A stretch of DNA of 64,000 bases, from the NCBI GenBank assembly GCA_021414305.1, contig JAIOOS010000012.1, forward strand, positions 1 to 64,000, in the 5' to 3' direction. Origin of the DNA: Burkholderiales bacterium (GTDB lineage Bacteria; Pseudomonadota; Gammaproteobacteria; Burkholderiales; Burkholderiaceae_C). Positions within the stretch are counted from its first letter, which is position 1, and the number at the start of each line of letters is the position of its first letter. This document shows positions 1 to 7,586 of this stretch, in pieces. The notes under the pieces are model-generated. The model was not told the origin of the DNA and made no database searches. It worked only from the letters and a program-made list of their open reading frames with translations. Position numbers and translations under genes: made by a program.

Positions 1-137
1 CTTGCCGCACATGAGGTCTGGCCGCTAAAGTGCCGCATGGCTTTCACCCCGGCCACTGGCGCGTGGCCTAACCCTTCCATCGAGGTGACAGCCTAAAGCC
101 CGCTTCGCGCGCTTTAGGCTGCACCTCATGTCAAACG
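1..137 (+). repeat. 3' end of an ORF-less cassette, direct repeat of 467-603
   Basis: These 137 bp are identical to 467-603 and include the cassette tail and most of its attC. A partial cassette therefore enters from the left edge, and the same cassette follows again. No gene is seen in it. The identity indicates a recent tandem cassette duplication. Confidence 0.9.
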
Positions 138-143
138 TTAGGC
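66..143 (+). repeat. attC site 1
   Basis: The left end is GCCTAAC and the right end GTTAGGC. The central stem is CTAAAGC...GCTTTAG with a CTTCGC apex. It is 78 bp long and looks intact. Confidence 0.9.
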
Positions 144-531
144 CCCACCGAACGCCGCGGCCCCGCCACTTCGCTGCGCGTCGTCCGCTTCGAGTGGCAG
201 CGCGCGCCTGCATCTCCACTCGCTGCTCGAGGCCGTAGCTCACCCGCGCGCGGTGCGGCGTCGTCTTAGCTCTTCGCTGCCCTCCTTGTCGGGTCTCGCG
301 CGCGCATTCGGGTGCGCACTGCTCGAATCGCTGCTCACAGGCGCGCTGGCACACACGCAGGCGCCTTCACGCATGCGGCGCTGCCCAGTTCCACCGCCGC
401 GCCGTTCTCGACCGCTCGCACGCCTGGCTGACGCCAACGCCGCCGGTCATCTTCGCTGCGCGGGTTCTTGCCGCACATGAGGTCTGGCCGCTAAAGTGCC
501 GCATGGCTTTCACCCCGGCCACTGGCGCGTG
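138..531 (+). other. ORF-less cassette, family copy 1
   Basis: This stretch of about 390 bp carries no convincing ORF. It shares ordered blocks with the cassettes at 1723, 2760, 3223 and 4234: a start rich in CTTCG, the block CCTTGTC(A/G)GGT followed by CGCGCGCGC, an internal CCACCGCCGC, and a conserved tail of about 50 bp just before attC. It could be a structured RNA, a regulatory cassette or a dead gene. Its product is unknown. Confidence 0.75.
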
Positions 532-603
532 GCCTAACCCTTCCATCGAGGTGACAGCCTAAAGCCCGCTTCGCGCGCTTTAGGCTGCACCTCATGTCAA
601 ACG
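532..603 (+). repeat. attC site 2, right end deleted
   Basis: The left end GCCTAAC and the hairpin are the same as in site 1. After ATGTCAAAC the expected GTTAGGC is replaced by coding sequence of the next gene, so a deletion removed the crossover box. The site should be inactive as a 3' partner. Confidence 0.85.
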
Positions 604-777
604 CGGGCTCGCCTCGCCGAGGAACTGCTCGCTTCGCTGGAGGAGAGTCCTTCTGCCGAAGTAGATGCAGCGTGGGACGCGGAGATTCAAAGCCGAATCG
701 CCGAGGTGGAAGCTGGCACCGTTACTCTCTCTCCTGCTGAGCAGGTCTTCTCCCGTGTTCGGCAAAGCCTGAGGTGA
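601..777 (+). pseudogene. 5'-truncated addiction-module antitoxin
   Basis: The frame reads ARLAEELLASLEE, then VDAAWDAEI and VEAG, ending at TGA 775-777. This matches the C-terminal part of the short antitoxins that pair with RelE/ParE toxins (addiction-module component, TIGR02574 type, about 75 residues). Roughly the first 20 residues are missing. The reading frame runs back into the truncated attC without an ATG, GTG or TTG. It overlaps the toxin start by GTGA, as in an intact operon. Inference: the deletion that removed the attC right end also removed the antitoxin start, leaving the toxin without a cis antitoxin unless an unusual start is used. Confidence 0.75.
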
Positions 778-1076
778 GGTCGGCTCGCTTCCACCCGGAA
801 GCTGAGCTCGAGCTTCAAGCCGAGGCAACGTACTACGAGCAACACATGGAAGGGCTGGGAGAGCGGTTCGCCCGTGAGGTGGAGGCTGCTGTCAAGGTTG
901 CTTGCACGTTTCCCTATATCGGTTCGCCCTACAAGTACGGCACTCGCAGGGTTTACCCAAGGAAGTTTCCATTCTCGGTGGTCTACCTTGTGCGCAGCAA
1001 TGAAGTCGTCGTCCTTGCCATCGCGCCGTTCGCCAAGCGGCCAGGCTATTGGCGCAGCCGGAGGCGTGTCGTCTAA
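774..1076 (+). CDS. RelE/ParE family toxin
   Basis: This 100-residue protein has the family layout: an N-terminal FHPEAELELQAEATYYE segment, a central helix, then YPRKFPFSVVYLV and a C-terminal strand with VVVLAIAPFAKRPGYW. Members inhibit gyrase (ParE) or cleave mRNA on the ribosome (RelE); this sequence looks closer to ParE. The GTG start overlaps the antitoxin TGA, so the two are translationally coupled. Its TAA lies inside the left end of the next attC. The toxin looks intact while its antitoxin is truncated, which is unusual for a live module. Confidence 0.85.
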   Translation: MRSARFHPEAELELQAEATYYEQHMEGLGERFAREVEAAVKVACTFPYIGSPYKYGTRRVYPRKFPFSVVYLVRSNEVVVLAIAPFAKRPGYWRSRRRVV

Positions 1077-1148
1077 CCCCTCCATCGAGCGGACAGCCTC
1101 CAGCAAGCTTCGCTTGCTTCCGGCTGCCGCTCATGTCGAACGTTAGGG
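1071..1148 (+). repeat. attC site 3
   Basis: Left end GTCTAAC, right end GTTAGGG, stem CAGCAAGC-TTCG-CTTGCTTC. The toxin stop codon TAA is the TAA of the left box. Confidence 0.9.
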
Positions 1149-1170
1149 GACATCGAAGGACCGATTTTCC

Positions 1171-1656
1171 ATGCGGCCTGTTCTGATTCTCTCGGCGGTT
1201 GCGGGCGTGGTGTTCGTCTGGCTCAGTGGAGAAGCGTTGCCCGAAGTTGTCGCTTCGCACTTCAGCGCCTCGGGTGCGGCCAGTGGGTTCATGTCGCGCG
1301 GTGCGTATCTCGAGTCAATGCTCGCCTTGGTCGTTGTGTTGCCCTTCGTTGTCGCCTTGTCAGGTAGGCTCGCATCACTTCTCCCGCCGCGGTTTGTCAA
1401 CTTGCCTAACAAGGCCTATTGGCTGGCCCCGGAGCGCCAGGCGGCAACGCTGCACACACTGTCGCAAAGAACAGGCTGGCTGGCGGTGTTTCTCTTGGCC
1501 TTCCTATGCTTCGTGCATTGGCTCGTCGTGCAGGCCAACATCGGCAGTACCAAGGCTTTGCCGCAGGTTCCATTCTTCATCGGGTTAGCCTTGCTCTTGG
1601 TGGGCACGCTGGGCTGGGCTATAGCCCTGCACCGCCGGTTCGGAAATGTCCCCTAA
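1171..1656 (+). CDS. DUF1648-type integral membrane protein
   Basis: This 161-residue protein has about four membrane helices: near 5-22, 46-66, 104-124 and 134-153. The N-terminal part carries PEVVASHFSASGAASGFM, the DUF1648 signature (PxxVxxHF...G.......), known from SdpI-type proteins. A cytoplasmic APER sequence precedes the third helix. Its function is unknown; relatives of SdpI sense or give immunity to membrane-active peptides. The stop lies in the next attC. A clear homologue of the same length sits at 41310, in the attC-less zone, sharing PxVVASHF and YWLAPER. Confidence 0.8.
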   Translation: MRPVLILSAVAGVVFVWLSGEALPEVVASHFSASGAASGFMSRGAYLESMLALVVVLPFVVALSGRLASLLPPRFVNLPNKAYWLAPERQAATLHTLSQRTGWLAVFLLAFLCFVHWLVVQANIGSTKALPQVPFFIGLALLLVGTLGWAIALHRRFGNVP

Positions 1657-1728
1657 CCCTTCCATCGAGGCGACAGCCTAAAGCCCGCTTCGCGCGCTTT
1701 AGGCCGCGCCTCATGTCAAACGTTAGGC
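1651..1728 (+). repeat. attC site 4
   Basis: Left end CCCTAAC, with the upstream stop TAA inside it; right end GTTAGGC. The stem is the CTAAAGC/GCTTTAG type, 78 bp. Confidence 0.9.
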
Positions 1729-2114
1729 CCCGTTTCACGCTTCGGCTTCGCCACTTCGCTGCACGCCTCCCGCTTCGGGTTGCAGCGCGCGCCAGTTCTG
1801 CAATCGCTGCTCGGTCCCGTCGCTCACCCGCGCGCGGTGCTGCGCCCGAGAGGTTGCCGCCATCGCCCTTGTCAGGTTTCGCGCGCGCGCGTCAGGCCGC
1901 ACTGCTCGAGTTCGGGTTTGCGGCGCGCTTGGCGAACACGGAGGCGCTCCCACGTACGGGCCGCGGCCCAGCTCCACCGCCGCACCGGTCAAGGCCGCAC
2001 ACGCAACTGGTGAACGCCGGCGCCGACGGTCGCTTCTCCTGCGCCGCATCCTTGCCCACGTACCGTCACGTCGCTAGAGTGGCGCATGGCTTTCACCCCG
2101 GCCACTCGCGCGTG
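1723..2114 (+). other. ORF-less cassette, family copy 2
   Basis: About 390 bp without a convincing gene. It is the same family as 138-531, with the CCCGCTTCGGG mini-hairpin near its start, the CTTGTCAGGT block and the conserved tail. Frames differ from copy to copy, so coding is unlikely. Confidence 0.75.
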
Positions 2115-2192
2115 GCCTAACCCTTCCATCGAGCGGACAGCCTAAAGCCTGCTTCGCAGCCTTTAGTCCGCCGCTCATGTCAAACGTTAGGC
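2115..2192 (+). repeat. attC site 5
   Basis: Left GCCTAAC and right GTTAGGC. The central stem is a variant (AAAGCCTGCTTCGCAGCCTTT) intermediate between two stem types. Confidence 0.9.
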
Positions 2193-2261
2193 CCCACCCC
2201 ATCCTCTGGCTTCTGCGAGGCATGCTCCAATGCGCATCCGCTCGCATCTCATAGGCTGATC

Positions 2262-2654
2262 GTGCTTCGCCGGCCCCTTCAACCCCGCCGTCCTCCATCC
2301 TCGAGTGGAGTCAGTATTGGCGAACGCTTCGTTTCAGCGGCGCTCGGGGTTGTCTTGGGCGCTCTTGTCGGGCTCGCGCTGGCGTGGCTCTTCGGCGCCT
2401 ACTCGCAACGCCTAGGCCCGGGTCACGGGCCGGAGGGCATGTCCAAGCTCATCGGGAGTAGCGCCCTCGTCTTCGGCGTACTTGGCTTTGCTATCGGGTC
2501 TCACGCCGGCACACTCCTCGGCCAATTCATTGACGCGCTGTTCGCGCTTGAAGGCGCCTACGAACGTCCGGTGTCCAGCCCAGAGGTTCCGGGCTGGCTC
2601 GTCGCGGTTGTCCTCATCGGTGTCGCCGCGGCAGTTGTCGTTTTCATGAGGTAG
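2262..2654 (+). CDS. Small membrane protein, unknown function
   Basis: This 130-residue protein starts with GTG. Predicted membrane helices lie near 24-46, 66-88 and 109-128, the first and second being glycine- and alanine-rich (GVVLGALVGLALAWLFG). No family is recognised. It is the only gene of its cassette and starts about 70 bp after the recombination point, farther than most here. GTG codons inside the frame offer later starts, such as residue 17, so the N-terminus is uncertain. Confidence 0.6.
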   Translation: MLRRPLQPRRPPSSSGVSIGERFVSAALGVVLGALVGLALAWLFGAYSQRLGPGHGPEGMSKLIGSSALVFGVLGFAIGSHAGTLLGQFIDALFALEGAYERPVSSPEVPGWLVAVVLIGVAAAVVVFMR

Positions 2655-2687
2655 AGGGATGCCATCGTCTCTTTTGCCCTGTGTGTG

Positions 2688-2765
2688 GCCTAACCCCTCC
2701 ATCGAGCGGACGTTCCAAAGGCTGCTTCGCACCCTTTGGCCCGCCGCTCATGTCGAACGTTAGGC
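2688..2765 (+). repeat. attC site 6
   Basis: Left GCCTAAC and right GTTAGGC. Stem AAAGGCTGCTTCGCACCCTTT, 78 bp. Confidence 0.9.
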
Positions 2766-3150
2766 CCCGCTGAGGCAACAGCTTCGCCACTTCGCTGCAG
2801 GCCTCGCGCTTCGGGTTGCAGCGCGCGCCGGGCCTTCACTCACTGCTCGGTCCGCGGCTCGCCCGCGCGCGGCGCAGCGCCCGAGAGGTTGCCGCCGGCA
2901 GCCTTGTCAGGTTTCGCGCGCGCACGCCAAGCCGCGCTGCTCGGTATCGCTCTGGCGGCGCGCTTGGCGAGCACGCAGAGGCCCCCACACACGTGTCGCC
3001 ACCCAGTTCCACCGCCGCACCGGTCTACGCTGCCCACGCGTTTGTTGATTGCGGGCGCCGACGGTCGCTTCTTCTGTGCCCAACCCTTGCCACGCGTCGC
3101 GCAGGGCCACTAAAGTGCCATATGGCTTTCACCCCGGCCACTTGCGCGTG
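2760..3150 (+). other. ORF-less cassette, family copy 3
   Basis: About 390 bp in the same family as 138-531, directly followed by another copy. Open frames exist on both strands but are not shared with the other copies. Confidence 0.75.
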
Positions 3151-3228
3151 GCCTAACCCTTCGTTCGAGGCGACGTCCTCCGGCAGGCTTCGCCTGCCTA
3201 CAGCCGCGCCTCAACTCAAACGTTAGGC
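3151..3228 (+). repeat. attC site 7
   Basis: Left GCCTAAC and right GTTAGGC. Stem GGCAGGC-TTCG-CCTGCC, with ATG replaced by AAC in the right arm (CTCAACTCAAACG). Confidence 0.9.
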
Positions 3229-3616
3229 CCCGTTTCACGCTTCGGCTTCGCCACTTCGCTGCATGCCTCCCGCTTCGGGTTGCAGCGCGCGCCACTTCTC
3301 CATGCACTGCTCGGTGTCGTCACTCACCCGCGCGCGGCGCTGCGCTCAAGAGGTTGCCGCCATCGCCCTTGTCAGGTCTCGCGCGCGCACACCAGGACGC
3401 ACTGCTCGGGTCCGACTCTTACGGCGCGCTTGGTAAGGACGTAGAGGTTCTCACGCACGCCTCGCGGCCCAGATCCACCGCCGCACCTGTCTAGGCCGCC
3501 CACGCATCCGGTAGGCGCTAGCGCCGACGGTCGCTTCTCCTGCGCCGGATCCTTGCCACACGCCACGCAGGGCCACTAAAGTGCCGCATGGCTTTTGCCC
3601 CGGCCACGGGCACGTG
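3223..3616 (+). other. ORF-less cassette, family copy 4
   Basis: About 390 bp, same family, very similar to copy 2 over the first 70 bp and ending with the conserved tail. No shared ORF. Confidence 0.75.
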
Positions 3617-3694
3617 GCCTAACCCTTCGTTCGAGGCGACGTCCTCCGGCAGGCTTTGCCTGCCTACGGCCGCGCCTCAACTCAAACGTTAGGC
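3617..3694 (+). repeat. attC site 8
   Basis: Left GCCTAAC and right GTTAGGC. Stem GGCAGGCTTTGCCTGCC, with the usual TTCG apex changed to TTTG. Confidence 0.9.
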
Positions 3695-3714
3695 GCCACC
3701 GGCAGCGTTGATCT

Positions 3715-4167
3715 ATGGCAGCGGGTCCAAAGGCACGAAATCCCGCCACGCCATACGTGGTCTACGAATTTTCCGTGGATGGCAAGGTCTACTACACAGG
3801 CATAGGTCAACTCGGCAGTACGCGGGCGACAGACCGATGGAACTACGTCAAGCGCCAACTCGAACGTCTAAAGAGAGATGGCAGTCTTCCTCCCGCGAAG
3901 ATGCGAGACATAACTAAGCCAAGTGGTGCGGTGATCCGCGCAATGATTGAGAGTGACATGCAGCCGCACGCCATCGCGTACCCGTGGCAGGGTTTGGGGC
4001 GGGTCGAGGCTCTCAGGCAAGAGTCCGTCAGAATCGCAGCACTGCGAACGCGAGGCTGCGTGCTTGCCAACGTCACGGGAAACGCCGGTGGAGCGTCAGT
4101 CGAAGAGGTTCTCGCATATCTTGGCGTCGCCCAGAGTTCCCTTGTTCGCCAGTCACGTGACGCCTAA
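3715..4167 (+). CDS. GIY-YIG-like cassette protein
   Basis: This protein has 150 residues. Residues 14-30 read YVVYEFSVDGKVYYTGIG, which resembles the GIY-YIG nuclease core (VYE..., YYTGIG), followed by an arginine- and tyrosine-containing helix (TRATDRWNYVKRQLERL). Such domains cut DNA or RNA using a Tyr, an Arg and a distal Glu. The rest is helical and ends in RDA. The ATG lies about 27 bp after the cassette junction. The stop TAA is within attC. The family match is by motif only and nuclease activity is not certain. Confidence 0.6.
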   Translation: MAAGPKARNPATPYVVYEFSVDGKVYYTGIGQLGSTRATDRWNYVKRQLERLKRDGSLPPAKMRDITKPSGAVIRAMIESDMQPHAIAYPWQGLGRVEALRQESVRIAALRTRGCVLANVTGNAGGASVEEVLAYLGVAQSSLVRQSRDA

Positions 4168-4239
4168 CCCCTCCATCGAGCGGACGTTCCAAAGGCCGCT
4201 TCGCGCCCTTTGGCCCGCCGCTCATGTCGAACGTTAGGC
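4162..4239 (+). repeat. attC site 9
   Basis: Left GCCTAAC, containing the upstream stop; right GTTAGGC. Stem AAAGGCCGCTTCGCGCCCTTT. Confidence 0.92.
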
Positions 4240-4630
4240 CCCGTGAACGCAGCAGCTTCGCCACTTCGCTTCAGGCCCACCGCTTCGGGTCGCAGCGCGC
4301 GCCTACGTCTTCACGCACCGCTCGGCATCGTTGCTCATCCGCGCGCGGTGCGGCTCCCTCTTTGTTCGTCGCCGCCGTCGTTGTCAGGTGTCGCGCGCGC
4401 ACGACGCGCCGCACTGCTCGAGCCCTGCACTCACGGGCGCGCTCGGGCTGCGCGAAGGCGTCTTCACACTCGCACCGCTGCCCGACTTCACCGCCGCACC
4501 GCTCTGGAAGGCCCACGCGTCGCGCTGACGCCAGCGCCCAGGCTTGTCTCCGCCAAGGCCGAATCCTTGCCGCACGATGCGCCAGGTCGCTAAAGTGCCG
4601 CATGGCTTTCACCCCGGCCACTGGCGCGTG
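4234..4630 (+). other. ORF-less cassette, family copy 5
   Basis: About 397 bp. The most diverged copy of the 138-531 family: blocks CCACTTCGCT, TTGTCAGGTGTCGCGCGCGCAC and the tail CGCTAAAGTGCCGCATGG are retained. A long frame runs on through the attC but is not shared with the other copies. Confidence 0.7.
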
Positions 4631-4708
4631 GCCTAACCCTTCGTTCGAGGCGACGTCCTCCGGCAAGCTTCGCTTGCCTACGGCCGCGCCTCAACTCAAA
4701 CGTTAGGC
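4631..4708 (+). repeat. attC site 10
   Basis: Left GCCTAAC and right GTTAGGC. Stem GGCAAGC-TTCG-CTTGCC. Confidence 0.9.
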
Positions 4709-4711
4709 GCC

Positions 4712-5128
4712 ATGTCAACGTCCAGCCCACTCGCAGCCAAGACAAACGAGATTGCCGCGCTCAACGCCGCGCTCGCCGACATCCCGGGCGCCAGCGCCGT
4801 CTGGTGGTCATATACCGTGTCGCATCAAACGTTTGAGCTTGTAGTGGGCGAGCCAAATGGTCACCGCAATGTAGTCATCGCGCTCAGTGCCTGCGACGAA
4901 GTCTCCGGACCTACGCGGTGGTCCGAGCAGAATCTGCAGGTGCGCTTTACCTTGTCCTCGGAGGCGTGGCTCTTCGAAGTGGTCGACCGGTCCGCTTCGT
5001 TCGTAGCGCGCTCAAGAATGCTGGCCTGGCGCAAAGACTTCGATGTTCTTGAGAATCACAGCCCCGTCTGGGGCGGCCGCACAGACTCGGACGACCAAAT
5101 CCTTGGTCCCACATCACGTGACGCCTAA
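4712..5128 (+). CDS. Cassette protein, unknown function
   Basis: This is a 138-residue soluble protein with no signal peptide and no recognised family. A central stretch (FELVVGEPNGHRNVVIALSAC) looks like alternating beta strands, followed by WSEQNLQVRF and DRSASFVARS. It starts with ATG three bases after the attC end, so any ribosome-binding site would be the attC arm itself. The stop TAA is in the next attC. It is a single-gene cassette. Confidence 0.6.
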   Translation: MSTSSPLAAKTNEIAALNAALADIPGASAVWWSYTVSHQTFELVVGEPNGHRNVVIALSACDEVSGPTRWSEQNLQVRFTLSSEAWLFEVVDRSASFVARSRMLAWRKDFDVLENHSPVWGGRTDSDDQILGPTSRDA

Positions 5129-5200
5129 CCCCTCCATCGAGCGGACGTCCCAAAGGCCGCTTCGCGCCCTTTGCGCCGCCGCTCAGGTCGAACGTTAGGC
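5123..5200 (+). repeat. attC site 11
   Basis: Left GCCTAAC with the upstream stop, right GTTAGGC. Stem AAAGGCCGCTTCGCGCCCTTT; the right arm has AGG in place of ATG. Confidence 0.9.
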
Positions 5201-5232
5201 GCCACACTTAACCGCGAGGCCATTTGCAGCAT

Positions 5233-5625
5233 ATGTCTTTACCAGCACGCCTGCCCTTATTCGCGCTCTTTTTGCTCGGTACGTCTCTTGTGCATGCAGA
5301 ACCCTTCGACTATGCACAGGAACTCGTAGCAGTCAGCGACGTGTATTGCCGGAAGGCGGTTCCTCGTCTGATCGAGCAGCCGGCCATATCTGCAGCCATG
5401 TCTGCGCGACCAGTAGATGTGGATTCCATATGCGTCTGCGCGTCGCGGGAACTCCTGGACGACTCTCGACTGAGAGCAGCGCTTGCCGTTGACCGGGTTG
5501 TGGCCTACGAGCGCTTACGCTCGGGGCTCATGCCGTACGTCACGCTGCGCATAGCGAAATCTTCTTTCGCGTGTATTTCGGCGGAACTTGAGAAGTCGCT
5601 ATCAGCAATGGAACTGCGACCGTGA
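5233..5625 (+). CDS. Secreted cassette protein, unknown function
   Basis: This 130-residue protein has a Sec signal peptide (LPLFALFLLGTSLVHA, cleavage after about residue 22). The mature part has four cysteines (YCRKA, SICVCAS, FACIS), suggesting disulfides in the periplasm. No family is recognised. The ATG at 5233 was chosen; a TTG nine bases upstream would only add MQH. The stop TGA lies just before the attC. Confidence 0.6.
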   Translation: MSLPARLPLFALFLLGTSLVHAEPFDYAQELVAVSDVYCRKAVPRLIEQPAISAAMSARPVDVDSICVCASRELLDDSRLRAALAVDRVVAYERLRSGLMPYVTLRIAKSSFACISAELEKSLSAMELRP

Positions 5626-5626
5626 C

Positions 5627-5704
5627 GCCTAACCCCTCCATCGAGCGGACGTTCCAAAGGCCGCTTCGCGCCCTTTGGCTCGCCGCTCATGTCGAACGTT
5701 AGGT
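5627..5704 (+). repeat. attC site 12
   Basis: Left GCCTAAC and right GTTAGGT. Stem AAAGGCCGCTTCGCGCCCTTT. Confidence 0.9.
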
Positions 5705-5720
5705 GACTCCCCGGCTCGGT

Positions 5721-6086
5721 ATGCTGCAACTACCAACACCGAGCGCTGGTAACCGCGCCTTGGGGTTCGTGAAGGTTGCGCACACCGTCATCTGGGCTTT
5801 CTTCGCCGCGTGCATCGTCGCAATCCCAATCGCCTCGTTGCTCGGCGAGCATTCGGTCGCCGCGTGGCTGGCTGCCGTTGTCCTCGTGGAGGTGTTGGTT
5901 TTGGCTCTCAACAGCATGCGCTGTCCACTTACCGCCGTCGCCGCGCGATACACCGTCGATCGTCGGCCCAACTTCGACATCTTTCTCCCAGAGTGGTTGG
6001 CCAAGTACAACAAGTTCCTATTCGGAACTCTCTACGTCGCTGGTGTCGCGTTCGCCCTTAGCCGTTGGCTGCGCGTCCCGGGCTAG
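5721..6086 (+). CDS. Membrane cassette protein, unknown function
   Basis: This 121-residue protein has three predicted membrane helices: near 19-40, 48-70 and 99-116. After the second helix it carries RCPLTAVAARYT and PNFDIFLPEWLAKYNKFLFG, conserved-looking loop sequences. No function is known to me. The ATG at 5721 was used; an in-frame GTG at 5703 overlaps the attC right end and would add six residues. The gene ends about 70 bp before the next attC, which is long for this array. Confidence 0.6.
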   Translation: MLQLPTPSAGNRALGFVKVAHTVIWAFFAACIVAIPIASLLGEHSVAAWLAAVVLVEVLVLALNSMRCPLTAVAARYTVDRRPNFDIFLPEWLAKYNKFLFGTLYVAGVAFALSRWLRVPG

Positions 6087-6155
6087 CATCTCACCAGCGC
6101 AGGCCACCGGCGGGTCGAGCTCGGAGCAAAAGACAGTGCGTTCCTCGAAGCAGTC

Positions 6156-6233
6156 ACCTAACCCCTCCATCGAGCGGACGTCCTCCGGCAGGCTGCGCCT
6201 GCCTCCGGCCACCGCTCATGTCGAACGTTAGGC
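6156..6233 (+). repeat. attC site 13
   Basis: Left ACCTAAC and right GTTAGGC. Stem GGCAGGCTGCGCCTGCC. Confidence 0.9.
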
Positions 6234-6250
6234 AACACAAGGCCACTCGC

Positions 6251-6508
6251 ATGAAACCCGGACGCTACAGACGCGCAGTTCTCGCTGGCGTGTTCGGACT
6301 CATGATGTGCTTCATCTCTTGGCTTCTCCCTGGCAGTTTCGTAGTTGATTTCAGTATGCCGGCTGTTTACTTCGGCGCCATGGTGTCGGGCAACGCGCAT
6401 GCACCTTCGGAGGCGGCCATGTACCTCGCAATGTGGGCAGAGTGGAGTCTCATCGGATACGGAGTTGCCACAGTGTTCTTCACCAAGCCAGTACAAGAGC
6501 AGGGGTGA
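6251..6508 (+). CDS. Small membrane cassette protein
   Basis: This 85-residue protein has an N-terminal helix (AVLAGVFGLMMCFISWLLPG), a second hydrophobic stretch (MPAVYFGAMVSG) and a C-terminal helix (SLIGYGVATVFFT). No family is recognised. ATG 6251 is the first start after the attC; longer frames come only from reading through the attC. The cassette is compact, with 8 bp between the stop and the next attC. Confidence 0.6.
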   Translation: MKPGRYRRAVLAGVFGLMMCFISWLLPGSFVVDFSMPAVYFGAMVSGNAHAPSEAAMYLAMWAEWSLIGYGVATVFFTKPVQEQG

Positions 6509-6515
6509 GTGTGTC

Positions 6516-6593
6516 GCCTAACCCCTCCATCGAGCGGACGTCCCAAAGGCCGCTTCGCGCCCTTTGGCCCGCCGCTCATGTCGAACGTTAGAC
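6516..6593 (+). repeat. attC site 14
   Basis: Left GCCTAAC and right GTTAGAC. Stem AAAGGCCGCTTCGCGCCCTTT. Confidence 0.9.
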
Positions 6594-6596
6594 CCC

Positions 6597-7040
6597 ATGA
6601 ACTTCTCGCTCAGGACACCCCCTCTCGGCCCTCACATCGGCAAGGTGGTTAGCGTCGTGGCGCTATTGGGAGCAGCTTTCGCTGTTCAGGCGGCCCTAGT
6701 TCTCCTCACCGAGTTGGAGATCAACGGCTTCGACTACATCGCGACCGCCGCCGGGCGTCGGGAAGCGCACAGCCTCAGATCTGGCTTGGTCAATGCTTGC
6801 TTCACGTCCCTTGGCATAGGCGCCATGCTCTACTGGCGTCCACGGTGGGCGTATCGCCTATGCCTCTTGTTTCTCATTGCGCTGACTGGCATCACGCTCT
6901 ACTTCTCCTTGCCGCACCTAGCTGAGTACGTCGGGCGTTGGGCGTTTTGGGTCGGATCTGTTCTCCCGCTAGCATTCCTTTCGGCCGCTGCAGTCGTTAC
7001 GCGTCGCTTACTCAGCTCCAATCCACGGCATGAGGTCTAA
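6597..7040 (+). CDS. Four-helix membrane cassette protein
   Basis: This 147-residue protein has four predicted membrane helices: near 17-39, 66-82, 86-106 and 113-135. The loop after helix 1 contains NGFDYIATAAGRREAHSLRSG. Function and family are unknown. It starts with ATG four bases after the attC end, and its TAA lies inside the next attC, so the cassette is essentially only ORF plus attC. Confidence 0.65.
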   Translation: MNFSLRTPPLGPHIGKVVSVVALLGAAFAVQAALVLLTELEINGFDYIATAAGRREAHSLRSGLVNACFTSLGIGAMLYWRPRWAYRLCLLFLIALTGITLYFSLPHLAEYVGRWAFWVGSVLPLAFLSAAAVVTRRLLSSNPRHEV

Positions 7041-7112
7041 CCCCTCCATCGAGCGGACGTCCCAAAGGCCGCTTCGCGCCCTTTGCGCCGCCGCTCATGT
7101 CGAACGTTAGGT
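7035..7112 (+). repeat. attC site 15
   Basis: Left GTCTAAC with the upstream stop, right GTTAGGT. Stem AAAGGCCGCTTCGCGCCCTTT with GCG in place of GCC. Confidence 0.9.
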
Positions 7113-7130
7113 CCCACTTGCGCCACTTCT

Positions 7131-7586
7131 ATGCCGCTCGAGCTCGTTGAATACGAGGCGTCATACCTTGAGCATCTAGTCCCGCTTTGGCGAGAAGCCT
7201 TCGAGTTCGGTGTTGGAATCAGAGATCCGCATCCTCTGTCCGAGCAACGCGAATACTTTCTTGCTCATGTTCTTCCGACGCATCGAGTCACGCTGGCGGT
7301 TCTCGAATCGAGGCTCGTAGGGTTCATCGCCGCCTCCGACGAGTCGGTATCCCAGTTGCATGTGCAGGTTGGTCTGCATCGCCAGGGCATCGGGTCGGCG
7401 TTGCTGGCATTGTCGAAGGCACGGTCCGCGGGTACTCTGTGGCTCTATGCGTTCACCCGAAACGTTCGCGCTTGCCGGTTCTACGAGAAACACGGGTTCG
7501 TCGCAGTCGAGCGCGGCTTCGAGCCAGGCTGGCAACTCGAAGATGTCAAATACAGCTGGTCGGCCCAGCGAGTCGGTGAAACCTAA
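7131..7586 (+). CDS. GNAT family N-acetyltransferase
   Basis: This 151-residue protein has a GNAT fold. The region around 66-100 (GFIAAS, SQLHVQVGLHRQGIGSALL) holds motif A, with the acetyl-CoA pyrophosphate loop HRQGIGS (Q/R-x-x-G-x-G/A). Residues 108-124 (YAFTRNVRACRFYEKHGFVAVE) form motif B. It transfers acetyl from acetyl-CoA to a small-molecule or protein amine; the substrate is unknown. ATG 7131 follows the attC by 18 bp. The stop is in the next attC. Confidence 0.85.
   Translation: MPLELVEYEASYLEHLVPLWREAFEFGVGIRDPHPLSEQREYFLAHVLPTHRVTLAVLESRLVGFIAASDESVSQLHVQVGLHRQGIGSALLALSKARSAGTLWLYAFTRNVRACRFYEKHGFVAVERGFEPGWQLEDVKYSWSAQRVGET

Noticed and set aside
2907..4575. Minus-strand ORFs of 63-67 residues in three ORF-less cassettes, all ending near ARET/ARDT
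   Set aside because: In copy 2 the same frame is closed by a stop, and in copy 1 the shared stop is missing. Residues are not conserved, so the shared end reflects DNA conservation only.
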